A stretch of DNA of 32,442 nt from positions 1 through 32,442 of the forward strand of contig CAIZZE010000031.1 in assembly GCA_903937405.1 (NCBI GenBank), in the 5' to 3' direction. The notes under the pieces were generated by a model that saw only the letters and a list, made by a program, of their open reading frames with translations, had not been told where the DNA came from and did not search any database. Positions 8,520 to 16,306 of the stretch are shown here, in pieces. This stretch comes from an uncultured Alphaproteobacteria bacterium (GTDB lineage: Bacteria > Pseudomonadota > Alphaproteobacteria > Rickettsiales > UBA1997). The translations under genes were made by a program, and so were the position numbers. Position 1 is the first letter of the stretch. Each line of letters starts with the position of its first letter.

Positions 8520-9581
8520 TCAAACCAACTCCCAACCTAACTCCCAACGCGCTCGTGGCTTGAATTCCAAACCATCAATTTTTCCCAACCTCATCTTCTC
8601 AATTCCAGTCCAAGCCACCATCAACGCATTATCGGTACAAAGCACAATTGGCGGTGCTATTACTTCAATATCATATTTTTTCGACCAATTTTGCAGCGCC
8701 GAAAAAATATAACGATTCGCCGCCACACCTCCGGCAATAATCAATTTTTTTGCACCTTTTTCTAAAAGTTGTACATTATCTAAACGATTCAAAACAATTT
8801 CGCAAACCACGCGCTGAAAGGATGCACAAATATCAGCTTTATCTTTTTCATTAATTTTTTGCGGCGTTGTTAAATGCGAAAAATCTTCACCAACTAATTT
8901 CTCGATCTCACGGCGCACCGCGGTTTTAAGACCAGAAAATGAAAAATCACAAAGATGATCTTTATGTTTTGCACCATCAATTAATGGCTTGGAAAATTTA
9001 AATCTTTTTTCATCACCAATCAAAGCCAGTTTTTCAACTGAAGGCCCGCCCGGATAAGGCAAACCAAGCATTTGCGCCACTTTGTCAAAAGCCTCGCCCA
9101 AAGCATCATCAATTGTTTCGCCCAGCTTTTCATAATTACCAACACCACGCGCAAATAAAATTTGGCAATGGCCGCCAGAAATTAACAAAAGCAAAAAAGG
9201 AAATTCCAAATCGGAAGTAAGTCGCGCCGTTAAAGCATGACCTTCTAAATGATTCACCGCTAAAAATGGTTTTTTATAAACCGAAGCCAAAGTTTTCGCC
9301 GCCATCATTCCAACAATAACGCCGCCAATTAAACCGGGGCCAGAAGTTGCGGCAAATCCATCAATATCTTCAAATTTTAGATTAGCATTTTTTAAAGCCT
9401 GTAAAATTAATTCATCCAAAACTTCAATATGACCTCGCGCCGCGAGCTCCGGCACCACGCCGCCAAATTTTTTATGTAATTCAATTTGCGAATTTAGAAC
9501 GTGAGAAAGAATATTTTTTTGCTCATCAACAATCGCAACAGCAGTTTCATCGCAGGAAGTTTCAATACCGAGAACTTTCAT
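8520..9581 (-). CDS. tsaD: tRNA N6-threonylcarbamoyladenosine transferase TsaD
   Basis: TsaD transfers the threonylcarbamoyl group onto A37 of tRNAs reading ANN codons, working with TsaB and TsaE. The 353-residue length is normal. It opens with MKVLGIETSCDET and carries NHLEGH with metal-binding His111 and His115, LLISGGHCQ, KLGETIDDALGEAFDKVAQMLGLPYPGGP and FSFSGLKTAV; the ATPase-like fold ends with IAGGVAANRYI and CTDNALMVAW. The ATG at 9581 is one base from the stop of the upstream toxin gene (TAA-A-ATG), so the core gene probably depends at least partly on read-through from the toxin-antitoxin and dnaB transcripts. Confidence 0.97.
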   Translation of the reverse strand: MKVLGIETSCDETAVAIVDEQKNILSHVLNSQIELHKKFGGVVPELAARGHIEVLDELILQALKNANLKFEDIDGFAATSGPGLIGGVIVGMMAAKTLASVYKKPFLAVNHLEGHALTARLTSDLEFPFLLLLISGGHCQILFARGVGNYEKLGETIDDALGEAFDKVAQMLGLPYPGGPSVEKLALIGDEKRFKFSKPLIDGAKHKDHLCDFSFSGLKTAVRREIEKLVGEDFSHLTTPQKINEKDKADICASFQRVVCEIVLNRLDNVQLLEKGAKKLIIAGGVAANRYIFSALQNWSKKYDIEVIAPPIVLCTDNALMVAWTGIEKMRLGKIDGLEFKPRARWELGWELV

Positions 9582-9582
9582 T

Positions 9583-9858
9583 TTAATTTTTAAATAAATC
9601 CGAGTGAGTTCCTGTTCTTTCTAAAATTAATTTATCTTTTTGGATTTGATAAATTAGCAACCAATCTGGCTCAATATGCAATTCTCGCGAGCCGTTATAT
9701 TCACCAATCAATTTATGATCTTTAAATTTCAATGGTAAGCTCGCCATATTTTCAAATAACTCAATAACTGATTTTAATTTGTTAATATTTTTTCTTCTTT
9801 TCAACATCAATGCATAATCTTTTGCAAAGCGGTTTGAAAAAATTATTATTCTTTTCAT
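9583..9858 (-). CDS. yafQ: YafQ-family type II toxin (RelE/ParE superfamily mRNA interferase)
   Basis: A 91-residue RelE-superfamily toxin of the YafQ branch, which cleaves mRNA on the ribosome. All residues known to matter in E. coli YafQ (H50, H63, D67, W68, R83, H87, F91) have counterparts with an even offset of two: H48, H61, D65, W66, R81, H85 and F89, inside DHKLIGEYNGSREL, HIEPDWLLIYQI and ERTGTHSDLF. No key residue is missing, so it should be active. A small antitoxin gene precedes it by 42 bp and tsaD follows after one base. The module sits inside a run of core genes (dnaB to tsaD), suggesting insertion or long retention there. Confidence 0.9.
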   Translation of the reverse strand: MKRIIIFSNRFAKDYALMLKRRKNINKLKSVIELFENMASLPLKFKDHKLIGEYNGSRELHIEPDWLLIYQIQKDKLILERTGTHSDLFKN

Positions 9859-9900
9859 GTTCGAGGTTTGGGTTTTGTGATGTAGTGAATTATGGGCTAA

Positions 9901-10170
9901 TTATTTTTTAGATTTTTTATCTAAAAACGTAAAAGCTTCTGCGCTGGATTTAAAAGTCATCAGCTTATTTTTTTTCTTTCTCGATTCTGCAAGTGCCGCA
10001 ATCGTTTCATCTTTTAAAACGCGAACAATTCCATCATCTCGAATTAAAATTTTCTCTCTAACACGAACAGCTTCTAATACGTAGTCTTTGATCGAAATAC
10101 CGAGATTAATAGCGATCGATTCTAGTTTTTTATATTCTTCATCGGGAATTTCGATGGTCATTTTAGTCAT
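9901..10170 (-). CDS. Putative ribbon-helix-helix antitoxin of the YafQ-like toxin
   Basis: An 89-residue protein whose first 35 residues (MTIEIPDEEYKKLESIA, GISIKDYVLEAV) read as a ribbon-helix-helix DNA-binding arm of the CopG/RelB type: a short strand with alternating hydrophobics, then two helices. The C-terminal half is Lys-rich and charged (AALAESRKKKNK, FLDKKSKK), as expected for a toxin-wrapping tail. It lies upstream of the YafQ-like toxin on the same strand, the usual antitoxin-first order. It is not an obvious DinJ sequence match, so the assignment rests on position, size and the N-terminal pattern. It would repress its own operon. Confidence 0.75.
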   Translation of the reverse strand: MTKMTIEIPDEEYKKLESIAINLGISIKDYVLEAVRVREKILIRDDGIVRVLKDETIAALAESRKKKNKLMTFKSSAEAFTFLDKKSKK

Positions 10171-10203
10171 AAGTTTTGGTAATTTTATTGGTGGTAAAAA
10201 TTC

Positions 10204-10235
10204 AAGTAATCTATTTTTTACAAAAAAATCTACTT
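10204..10235 (-). promoter_or_regulatory. Possible operator of the toxin-antitoxin operon
   Basis: In the 69 bp between the dnaB stop and the antitoxin start, AAGTA at 10204-10208 and TACTT at 10231-10235 form the ends of an AT-rich imperfect inverted repeat with A/T runs between. Ribbon-helix-helix antitoxins normally bind such palindromes in front of their own gene. Low complexity makes a chance match possible. Confidence 0.25.
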
Positions 10236-10239
10236 AAAT

Positions 10240-11682
10240 TTAATGATGAAAATTATCTAAATTTCCAAAGCGTGTAAATTCTGAATCAAAAAATAAATTA
10301 ACACTGCCAACTGGGCCATTACGTTGTTTGGCGATGATAACTTCAGCTTTATGCGAAACTTCCTGCATTTGGATTTTCCATTGATGAAATTTATCGGCCT
10401 CATTTTCTTGCGGACGTTTGCGTTCTAAATAATAACTGTCGCGATAGATGAAGGCTACAACGTCGGCATCTTGCTCGATTGATCCTGATTCACGCAAATC
10501 TGAAAGTTGCGGTCTTTTATCTTCGCGTTGTTCAACGGCGCGCGATAATTGCGAAAGCGCCATTACCGGAATGTTAAATTCTTTGGCGATTGCTTTTAAA
10601 CCTTGTGTGATTTCAGAAACTTCCTGAACCCGATTTTCACTGGAGCGCGAAGTTGTACCGCGAATTAATTGCAAATAATCAATTACCAAAAATGCTAAAT
10701 TATGTTTGCGCACCATTCTGCGGGCGCGCGTGCGAATTGCAGAAATTGAAAGTGCTGGAGTGTCATCAATAAAAAGTGGCATTTTCGAAATTTCTGCCGA
10801 ACGCGCCGCCACAACTTCCCATTCGCTTTCGTTTAATTGACCAGTTCTAAATTTGGTGGCGTTAATACTGCATTCCATCGATAAAATTCTCGCCGCTAAT
10901 TGATCGGAAGACATTTCGAGTGAGAAAAATCCAACTGCTTTTTTATCTTTTGTATCAACTACATCTTTGTTTAAAAACTTGCAGGCATTAACCATAATAT
11001 TAATTCCCAGCGCGGTTTTACCCATTGAAGGCCTTCCCGCCAGAATAATTAAATCGGATTGTTGCATGCCACTCAAAATTTTATCTAAATCTGCCAGCCC
11101 AGTTGAAACGCCGCTAATGTGGCTGTCGCGTTGACGCGCCAAAATTGTTTTATCCAAAGTTTCTTTCATCGAATGCGAAATGCTGCGAAAATCGCTGCGA
11201 CCATTTCCATGTTCAGAAAGTTTAAATAAATGCGATTCTGCAAGCTCGATTTGCTCAGTTGCCGAAGTTTTTTCTTCAGCTTTAAAAACCCGATTCACAA
11301 TATCTTCACCAACCATTGATAATTCACGCTTCAAAGCCAAATCATGAATTAAGCGACCATAATCAGAAATATCGATAATTGCCGAAGCTGTTGCCAAAAG
11401 TGTTGATAAATAAAGCGCGCCGCCAGCTGATTTAACAGCTGCGTCAGATTCAAAAAATTGCTTTAAAGTAACTTGATTGGCAATGATGTTAACTTTTTCA
11501 ATATTGTGTAAAATCTGAGCAAAAATATTGCGATGCGCCGGCTCGTAAAAATGCTCTTCACGCAAAAATTCGGAAACGCGATTTAGATATTCGTTATTTA
11601 AAATAATCGTTCCCAGAACCGCTTGTTCGGCTTCAATATTAAATAATTCTTTACGGATTGTAACTTGGTTTTCGGCTGTCAT
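10240..11682 (-). CDS. dnaB: Replicative DNA helicase DnaB
   Basis: DnaB is the hexameric 5'-3' helicase that unwinds the replication fork. The 480-residue protein has the N-terminal primase-interacting domain (IEAEQAVLGTIILNN, FYEPAHRNIFAQI), a linker, and the RecA-like domain. The latter carries the Walker A AGRPSMGKTALG near 214-225, FFSLEMSSDQLAARIL, FLVIDYLQLI as Walker B, and LSQLSRAVEQREDKRPQLSDLRESGSIEQDAD. No intein or insertion is visible. The ATG at 11682 is 48 bp from the regA stop on the same strand. It is followed by the toxin-antitoxin genes. Confidence 0.97.
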   Translation of the reverse strand: MTAENQVTIRKELFNIEAEQAVLGTIILNNEYLNRVSEFLREEHFYEPAHRNIFAQILHNIEKVNIIANQVTLKQFFESDAAVKSAGGALYLSTLLATASAIIDISDYGRLIHDLALKRELSMVGEDIVNRVFKAEEKTSATEQIELAESHLFKLSEHGNGRSDFRSISHSMKETLDKTILARQRDSHISGVSTGLADLDKILSGMQQSDLIILAGRPSMGKTALGINIMVNACKFLNKDVVDTKDKKAVGFFSLEMSSDQLAARILSMECSINATKFRTGQLNESEWEVVAARSAEISKMPLFIDDTPALSISAIRTRARRMVRKHNLAFLVIDYLQLIRGTTSRSSENRVQEVSEITQGLKAIAKEFNIPVMALSQLSRAVEQREDKRPQLSDLRESGSIEQDADVVAFIYRDSYYLERKRPQENEADKFHQWKIQMQEVSHKAEVIIAKQRNGPVGSVNLFFDSEFTRFGNLDNFHH

Positions 11683-11730
11683 TTTTTTGAGGAAATTTTT
11701 TCTTAGAGAATATTGGCGGTTATTTTGAAA

Positions 11731-12261
11731 TCAACTCTTCACTCCCCTTTTTTCTAACTTTCGCGCCAAAGTTCTGCGATGCATTCCAAGAATGCGCGCC
11801 GCTTTAGAAATGTTAAAATCAGCGTCAACCAAAGCTTGGTGAATATATTCCCATTCGATATTTTTGATCGAGGTTTTTTTATCTGATATTTTCTCTTCCA
11901 AAGCCTCACCATTAAAAGCAGCAATTATTGCATCAACATTTGCCGGCTTTGCTAAGTAATAACAAGCTCCCAACTTAATCGCCTCAATTGTTGTGGTGAT
12001 GCTGGCGTAACCTGTGAGCATCACAATTTTTATTGTAGAATCAAATTCATGCAAAGCTTTAATTAAAGCCAATCCAGATTCACCGGGCATTTTTAAATCA
12101 ACAACTGCAAATCTTGGGTGAAAATTTTTTAAAATGGCGAGCGCATCTTTAACATTATTGGCAATTTTAGTTTCATAATTTCGGCGCATAAAAGAGCGCG
12201 ACAAGCTTTCAGATAAGGCTTTGTCATCTTCAACAATTAAAACAGTTTGATAATTTTTCAT
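11731..12261 (-). CDS. regA: RegA/PrrA/ActR-family redox response regulator
   Basis: A 176-residue response regulator with a receiver domain and a Fis-type helix-turn-helix, the compact architecture of RegA/PrrA/ActR, which control respiration, photosynthesis or nitrogen genes in response to redox state. The receiver keeps the acidic pocket (ED at 11-12), phospho-acceptor Asp55 in VVDLKMPG, Thr83 and Lys105. The C-terminal helix-turn-helix (about 138-175) ends ISKAARILGMHRRTLARKL, very close to the RegA DNA-recognition helix. Its ATG overlaps the regB stop (TAATG), so translation is coupled. Since its partner kinase lacks an ATP-binding domain, the source of phosphate is unclear. Confidence 0.92.
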   Translation of the reverse strand: MKNYQTVLIVEDDKALSESLSRSFMRRNYETKIANNVKDALAILKNFHPRFAVVDLKMPGESGLALIKALHEFDSTIKIVMLTGYASITTTIEAIKLGACYYLAKPANVDAIIAAFNGEALEEKISDKKTSIKNIEWEYIHQALVDADFNISKAARILGMHRRTLARKLEKRGVKS

Positions 12262-13076
12262 TATTTAAAATCACTTTTTTTTGCTTGTTCAAGCCTTTCA
12301 CTTCCTGAATCGGAAAGAATTTCTGAAAGAGTTTTTTTGCAGCGCTCAATTTGCGATTCAATTATTAAAATATCAGAATTTAAATCTTCTTTTTTTAAAT
12401 TAAGATTTTTCCAATCATTCAAAATAACCGAGATTGTCGCAAGCGGCGTTCCCAAATCATGAGCGGCGGCGGTTGCAAGCATTGCACTTCTAAGCAATTG
12501 CTTTTCTTCCAAAGTTTTTTGATCGCGCTCTTTTAAATTTTTGGAAATTTTGGTAACAAAAATTAACAGCAAAACTGTCGCTAAAACATGACTGATCAAC
12601 ATTCCATGCAGATGTAAATTGAAAGCATTGTGATTATGAAATTCATGCATTTCATTAAAATTAAAACCAAGCCAAATGTAACAAAATGTTGTAATTGCGG
12701 TAATTGTCCAAGCGTAACTTGTGCGCAGCAAAATAGCGGCAATAATTACTTGTAGTAAAAATAATGAAATGAAAGGATTGGAAGCTCCGCCGCTTAAATA
12801 AAGCTGCGCCGTTAAAGCAGCAACATCAAAAAGCAACTCAATGAATAAGAATTTATCGCTGATATTTTGACAGGTTTTATAGCAATAAAAACTTATACAA
12901 TTAATTGAAAATAAAAGCGTAACCACGCCAAACATTGGCTTTATTGGCAACGAAATTTCAAAAAATCTACTGACAAAAATAATAGTGACAACCTGCCCGA
13001 TAATTGCGATTATACGAAGCAAAATAAGCTGGAGCAGATTTTTATGATTAGCGCTTTTAGGGAAATTATTTTTCAT
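12261..13076 (-). CDS. regB: RegB/PrrB/ActS-like sensor lacking the ATP-binding kinase domain
   Basis: A 271-residue inner-membrane protein with about six membrane segments in residues 15-175. It keeps the RegB quinone-binding signature GGASNPF at 96-102 and the family's FNLHLHGM near 152-159. The cytoplasmic dimerisation/phospho-acceptor helix has HDLGTPLATIS with His206, and Cys246 lies exactly 40 residues later, the same spacing as His225 and redox-active Cys265 of Rhodobacter RegB. The protein then stops at residue 271. The whole HATPase domain (N, G1 and G2 boxes, roughly 150 residues) is absent. The stop overlaps the regA start, leaving no room for a frameshifted remainder. It cannot autophosphorylate on its own; it may act as a redox-gated phosphatase or accept phosphate from another kinase. 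Confidence 0.88.
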   Translation of the reverse strand: MKNNFPKSANHKNLLQLILLRIIAIIGQVVTIIFVSRFFEISLPIKPMFGVVTLLFSINCISFYCYKTCQNISDKFLFIELLFDVAALTAQLYLSGGASNPFISLFLLQVIIAAILLRTSYAWTITAITTFCYIWLGFNFNEMHEFHNHNAFNLHLHGMLISHVLATVLLLIFVTKISKNLKERDQKTLEEKQLLRSAMLATAAAHDLGTPLATISVILNDWKNLNLKKEDLNSDILIIESQIERCKKTLSEILSDSGSERLEQAKKSDFK

Positions 13077-13110
13077 TTTTTAAGGTTTACATTTGGCACA
13101 AAAAACTGCG

Positions 13111-13130
13111 CTTGGACAAATTGTCTCAAG
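13111..13130. promoter_or_regulatory. Inverted-repeat operator candidate between regB and the outer-membrane protein gene
   Basis: The 128-bp divergent gap contains a near-perfect 20-bp palindrome: GACAA-A-TTGTC at 13115-13125 flanked by CTTG at 13111-13114 and CAAG at 13127-13130, with one unpaired T. It is the only clear dyad in the gap and could control either or both genes. RegA is the obvious candidate binder by position, but the sequence is not an evident match to the GC-rich RegA consensus, so that link is a guess. Confidence 0.4.
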
Positions 13131-13204
13131 TTTAAAAATTATTTTGCGATTGAGATTTATGATTTTTAAAAAGCTAAAAGCTTTATTAACCAAATAATTT
13201 AATT

Positions 13205-14131
13205 ATGAAATTTTCTAAAAAATATTTTTTTGCCGCACTTCTTTTATTCGCACTTTCTTCAAAAGAAGTTTTGGCTTGCGCTTGTGGTTGTGGCGTTTTC
13301 AGCGTTGGAACCAGTTCAATTTTACCAAATTGCGAAGGCGGAACGGCTTTCCTGCAATATGATTATATGAATCAAAGTCGCAATTGGCATAAAACTGATA
13401 ATTCCAGCGGACATAATCACGATAAACGCATCAACACTCAAACTGTAACTGCCGGCATGCAATATATGTTTAACCGCGATTGGGGCGCAGCGATTCGCGT
13501 TCCTTACATGACGCGTTACGTACAAAACCTGCCTCATTCTGGCGGCATGACTTACAACCGCCATAGCGCCGTTGGCGATATTCGCATTAATGGAATTTAT
13601 TCTGGATTTTCTTCCGACATGTCGAGCGGATTAATTTTTGGTTTAAAACTGCCGACCGGCGACACCAATTCTAATGGCTTTGAACGCAATACCCAAATTG
13701 GCACTGGCAGCACTGATTCAATTTTAGGCGCTTATAAAGTTGGAAAGATTGATATTGCCGGAAAATTTAATTATTTCTTGCAAGGAACTTGGGAACATCC
13801 ACTGACAATTCATCGCGGCTATCATCCCGGCGATGAGATTTCTGTTGCGACTGGTATTTATTACAATGCTGGATCACATTTTGGCCTAAAAAAAATCGCA
13901 CCAATTATGCAATTTATGGGTTCGAAAAAAACTCAGGATACAGGCTGGGCTTCACCTTCACATAACACTGACAGCGGTTATACTCAAATATTTTTTGCAC
14001 CAGCAATCGAATTTAGTTTTACGCAATTTAAACTTTATACTGATGTGGAATTTCCGGTTTATAGAAATGTGAATGGCAATCAACTAGTGCCGCAGAATTT
14101 GTATAAGTTGATTTTGAGTTATAATTTTTAG
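13205..14131 (+). CDS. Outer-membrane beta-barrel-like protein with N-terminal CxCxC motif
   Basis: A 308-residue exported protein. The signal peptide (about 1-24) ends VLA, and the mature protein would begin CACGCGVF, a C-x-C-x-C metal-binding-like motif, soon followed by a fourth Cys (NC, near residue 39) and a His-rich patch (GHNHD). The remainder alternates polar and hydrophobic residues in strands typical of an outer-membrane barrel, and ends in the aromatic LSYNF, the usual barrel-assembly signal. I recognise the general type (transporter-like barrel with a Cys-rich front) but not a characterised homologue. It diverges from regBA across a gap with an operator-like dyad, so redox-linked control is possible. 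Metal or copper binding is inference from the motif. Confidence 0.7.
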   Translation: MKFSKKYFFAALLLFALSSKEVLACACGCGVFSVGTSSILPNCEGGTAFLQYDYMNQSRNWHKTDNSSGHNHDKRINTQTVTAGMQYMFNRDWGAAIRVPYMTRYVQNLPHSGGMTYNRHSAVGDIRINGIYSGFSSDMSSGLIFGLKLPTGDTNSNGFERNTQIGTGSTDSILGAYKVGKIDIAGKFNYFLQGTWEHPLTIHRGYHPGDEISVATGIYYNAGSHFGLKKIAPIMQFMGSKKTQDTGWASPSHNTDSGYTQIFFAPAIEFSFTQFKLYTDVEFPVYRNVNGNQLVPQNLYKLILSYNF

Positions 14132-14148
14132 TTGATTCCCCTAACTTT

Positions 14149-14254
14149 AGGTCATCGAGCAAAGGTCTGTAAGACCGTTGTCGAGATGCTAGCTCGATGT
14201 TGAAAAATCGAGCTAGCATCTCGAAGACGCACTTCGTGCTTTGCTCGATGACCT
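14149..14254. repeat. 106-bp cloverleaf-like palindromic element
   Basis: An exact 16-bp outer stem (14149-14164 with 14239-14254) encloses three hairpins: GGTCT-GTA-AGACC at 14164-14176 (sharing one base with the outer stem), a perfect 18-bp stem at 14181-14198/14207-14224 with an 8-base loop, and GCAC-TTC-GTGC at 14229-14239 (also sharing its last base). In single-stranded DNA or RNA this folds as a four-way cloverleaf. It fills the gap between convergent genes (barrel protein and glmS) and probably blocks read-through in both directions, though there is no long U tract. The layered design suggests an interspersed element rather than a plain terminator. Confidence 0.85.
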
Positions 14255-14281
14255 GATATTTTTTCTTCTCCTGAAAGATTC

Positions 14282-16123
14282 TTACTCAACAGTCACGGAT
14301 TTTGCTAAATTTCTCGGTTGATCAACATCATTTCCTTTATATAGCGCAACATAATAAGCCAATAATTGTGTCGAAACCACTGGCAAAATTGCTTCTTGAA
14401 TAATTCCATCAAGCTTAGGAATTTCAATTTTCCTTTTCGCCATTTTTCCAAATTGTGCGATTCCTTTTTTGTCACTAATAAAAATTATTTTTCCGCCGCG
14501 GGCGTTAACTTCCTGAGCGTTGGATAATGTTTTTTCAAACAAGTCATTATCTTTATTATGCGGCGCAATCACGATTACCGGCATTTTTTTATCAATTAGC
14601 GCGATAGTTCCGTGTTTTAATTCTCCCGCGGCAATTCCTTGCGCATTAATGTAAGAAAGTTCGCGAAATTTTAACGCCGCTTCAAAAGCTGTAATCTGCG
14701 AAATGCCGCGCCCAATATATAAAACATGCTTCGCCGCAGTTAATGATTGGGCGATTTTTTTGATGTTTTTAATATCATTCTTATCAAATAAATGAACCAT
14801 TTTCGCGCCACTTTCGGCAAGTTCCTGCAATAATTTTTCTTTTTCTTTGGCCGAAATTTTGCCTTTTATACATCCAAAATGAATTGCTAAAAGCGACAAA
14901 ACCGTAATTTGCGCCGTGTAAGCTTTAGTTGATGCCACACCAATTTCAGGACCTGCAACTGTGCGAATTACCGCATCAGAAAGTTGCGCCATTGTGCTGT
15001 GCGCCACATTTACAATTGAGAGAATTTTTTGACCATTTTGCTTGGCAAATTTCAGTGCCGCTAAAGTATCAGCGGTTTCGCCCGACTGCGAAACAAAAAC
15101 CATTAAATTATCATCGCGAAACGGATGAGCGCGGTAACGAAATTCGGAAGCAATATCAACCTCAACTTCCACGCCAGCAATTTCTTCAATTAAATATTTG
15201 GCGCACATGCCCGAATAATAAGAAGTTCCGCAGGCAACAATTGTGATTTTATTAATTTTTTTAAGATCAAAAGCAAAGTTCGGCAAATGAATTGAAGAAT
15301 TGCTCAAATCAACATAGGCTTGAATTGTTTCTTCTAAAACTCGTGGCTGTTCGTAAATTTCTTTGAGCATAAAATGATCGTAACCATCTTTTGAAATACG
15401 ATTATTTTCAGCTTCCATTAATTTTGGCTCTTTGTGAATTGGCTTATTTTTAGCATCAAAAACTTCAATTTCATTTTTGGAAATAATGGCAAATTCTTCA
15501 TCTTCCAAAGCAATTATTTTGCTGGTGTGATCTGACAATGCGTAATAATCAGAAGCGATATAATTTTCATTTTCACCAAGACCAATAACCAATGGCGAGC
15601 CACGTTTGGCGACTGCGATTACATCTGGATGACCTTTAAAAATTACGGCAAGCGCGAAAGTTCCGTGAATTTCTTTGGCAGTTTCCAAAATTGATTTTTT
15701 GATGTCGCCGGTTTTTTCAAAATGATATTCAATTAAATGCGGCACAACTTCGGTGTCAGTTTGGCTTAAAAATTTGGCACCGCTTTTGGCCAATTTTTCT
15801 TTTAATTCCTGATGATTTTCAATAATGCCATTATGCACCACGCAAACATTTGATGAAGCGTGCGGATGCGCATTTTGCTTGCTTGGGCGACCATGAGTTG
15901 CCCAACGCGTGTGACCAATTCCAATGTCAGATTCCAATTTAGTTTTTTTCAAAGCCGCTTCCAGCTTGGCTATTTTGCCCTCTTCCTTAACGGTTTTAAA
16001 TTTATTTTTTTCCAGAACCGCAATTCCAGCCGAATCATAACCGCGATATTCTAGTTTTTTCAAACCTTCAAGAATGATCGAAACAGCATTTTTACTACCA
16101 ACAACACCAACAATTCCGCACAT
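14282..16123 (-). CDS. glmS: Glutamine-fructose-6-phosphate aminotransferase (isomerizing) GlmS
   Basis: GlmS makes glucosamine-6-phosphate from fructose-6-phosphate and glutamine, the first step to UDP-GlcNAc for peptidoglycan and lipopolysaccharide. The 613-residue protein starts MCGIVGVVGSK, giving the N-terminal nucleophile Cys2 after Met removal. The glutaminase domain has GIGHTRWATHG, HNGIIENH and SQTDTEVVPHLI. A linker (MLKEIYEQPRVLEETI) leads to two SIS sugar-isomerase domains with ACGTSYYSG, VSQSGETADT and STKAYTAQ. The C-terminus DQPRNLAKSVTVE is the conserved family end. The upstream 183-bp divergent gap holds a small AGCCT/AGGCT hairpin (16165-16178), but nothing resembling a glmS ribozyme. 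Confidence 0.98.
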   Translation of the reverse strand: MCGIVGVVGSKNAVSIILEGLKKLEYRGYDSAGIAVLEKNKFKTVKEEGKIAKLEAALKKTKLESDIGIGHTRWATHGRPSKQNAHPHASSNVCVVHNGIIENHQELKEKLAKSGAKFLSQTDTEVVPHLIEYHFEKTGDIKKSILETAKEIHGTFALAVIFKGHPDVIAVAKRGSPLVIGLGENENYIASDYYALSDHTSKIIALEDEEFAIISKNEIEVFDAKNKPIHKEPKLMEAENNRISKDGYDHFMLKEIYEQPRVLEETIQAYVDLSNSSIHLPNFAFDLKKINKITIVACGTSYYSGMCAKYLIEEIAGVEVEVDIASEFRYRAHPFRDDNLMVFVSQSGETADTLAALKFAKQNGQKILSIVNVAHSTMAQLSDAVIRTVAGPEIGVASTKAYTAQITVLSLLAIHFGCIKGKISAKEKEKLLQELAESGAKMVHLFDKNDIKNIKKIAQSLTAAKHVLYIGRGISQITAFEAALKFRELSYINAQGIAAGELKHGTIALIDKKMPVIVIAPHNKDNDLFEKTLSNAQEVNARGGKIIFISDKKGIAQFGKMAKRKIEIPKLDGIIQEAILPVVSTQLLAYYVALYKGNDVDQPRNLAKSVTVE

Positions 16124-16306
16124 GTTTTTAGAAATTTATTTTAAGAAAATATACAAAGCGTCGCAGCCTAGAAAGGCTTTAAGATAAGTAAATTGTAATG
16201 TTTTGTAAAATGCGCTTAAGCTAAAATAAGTTGCGTGAAAAAATCTAAAAATTAGAAGGTAGAATAAATATCTGCGCGCTCATTTCCAATTCCCTAAATT
16301 TCAAAA

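Noticed and set aside
12247-12462. Possibility that the missing RegB ATP-binding domain is encoded in another frame
   Set aside because: The regB stop overlaps the regA ATG and the intact RegA frame follows at once; no N/G-box motif appears on either strand nearby.
14028-14219. 63-codon minus-strand frame running through the cloverleaf element
   Set aside because: It overlaps the 3' end of the barrel gene and consists mostly of palindrome sequence.
16124-16306. glmS-type ribozyme or riboswitch in the glmS leader
   Set aside because: Only a small 5-bp hairpin is visible and no ribozyme core can be drawn; the glmS ribozyme is mainly a Firmicutes feature.
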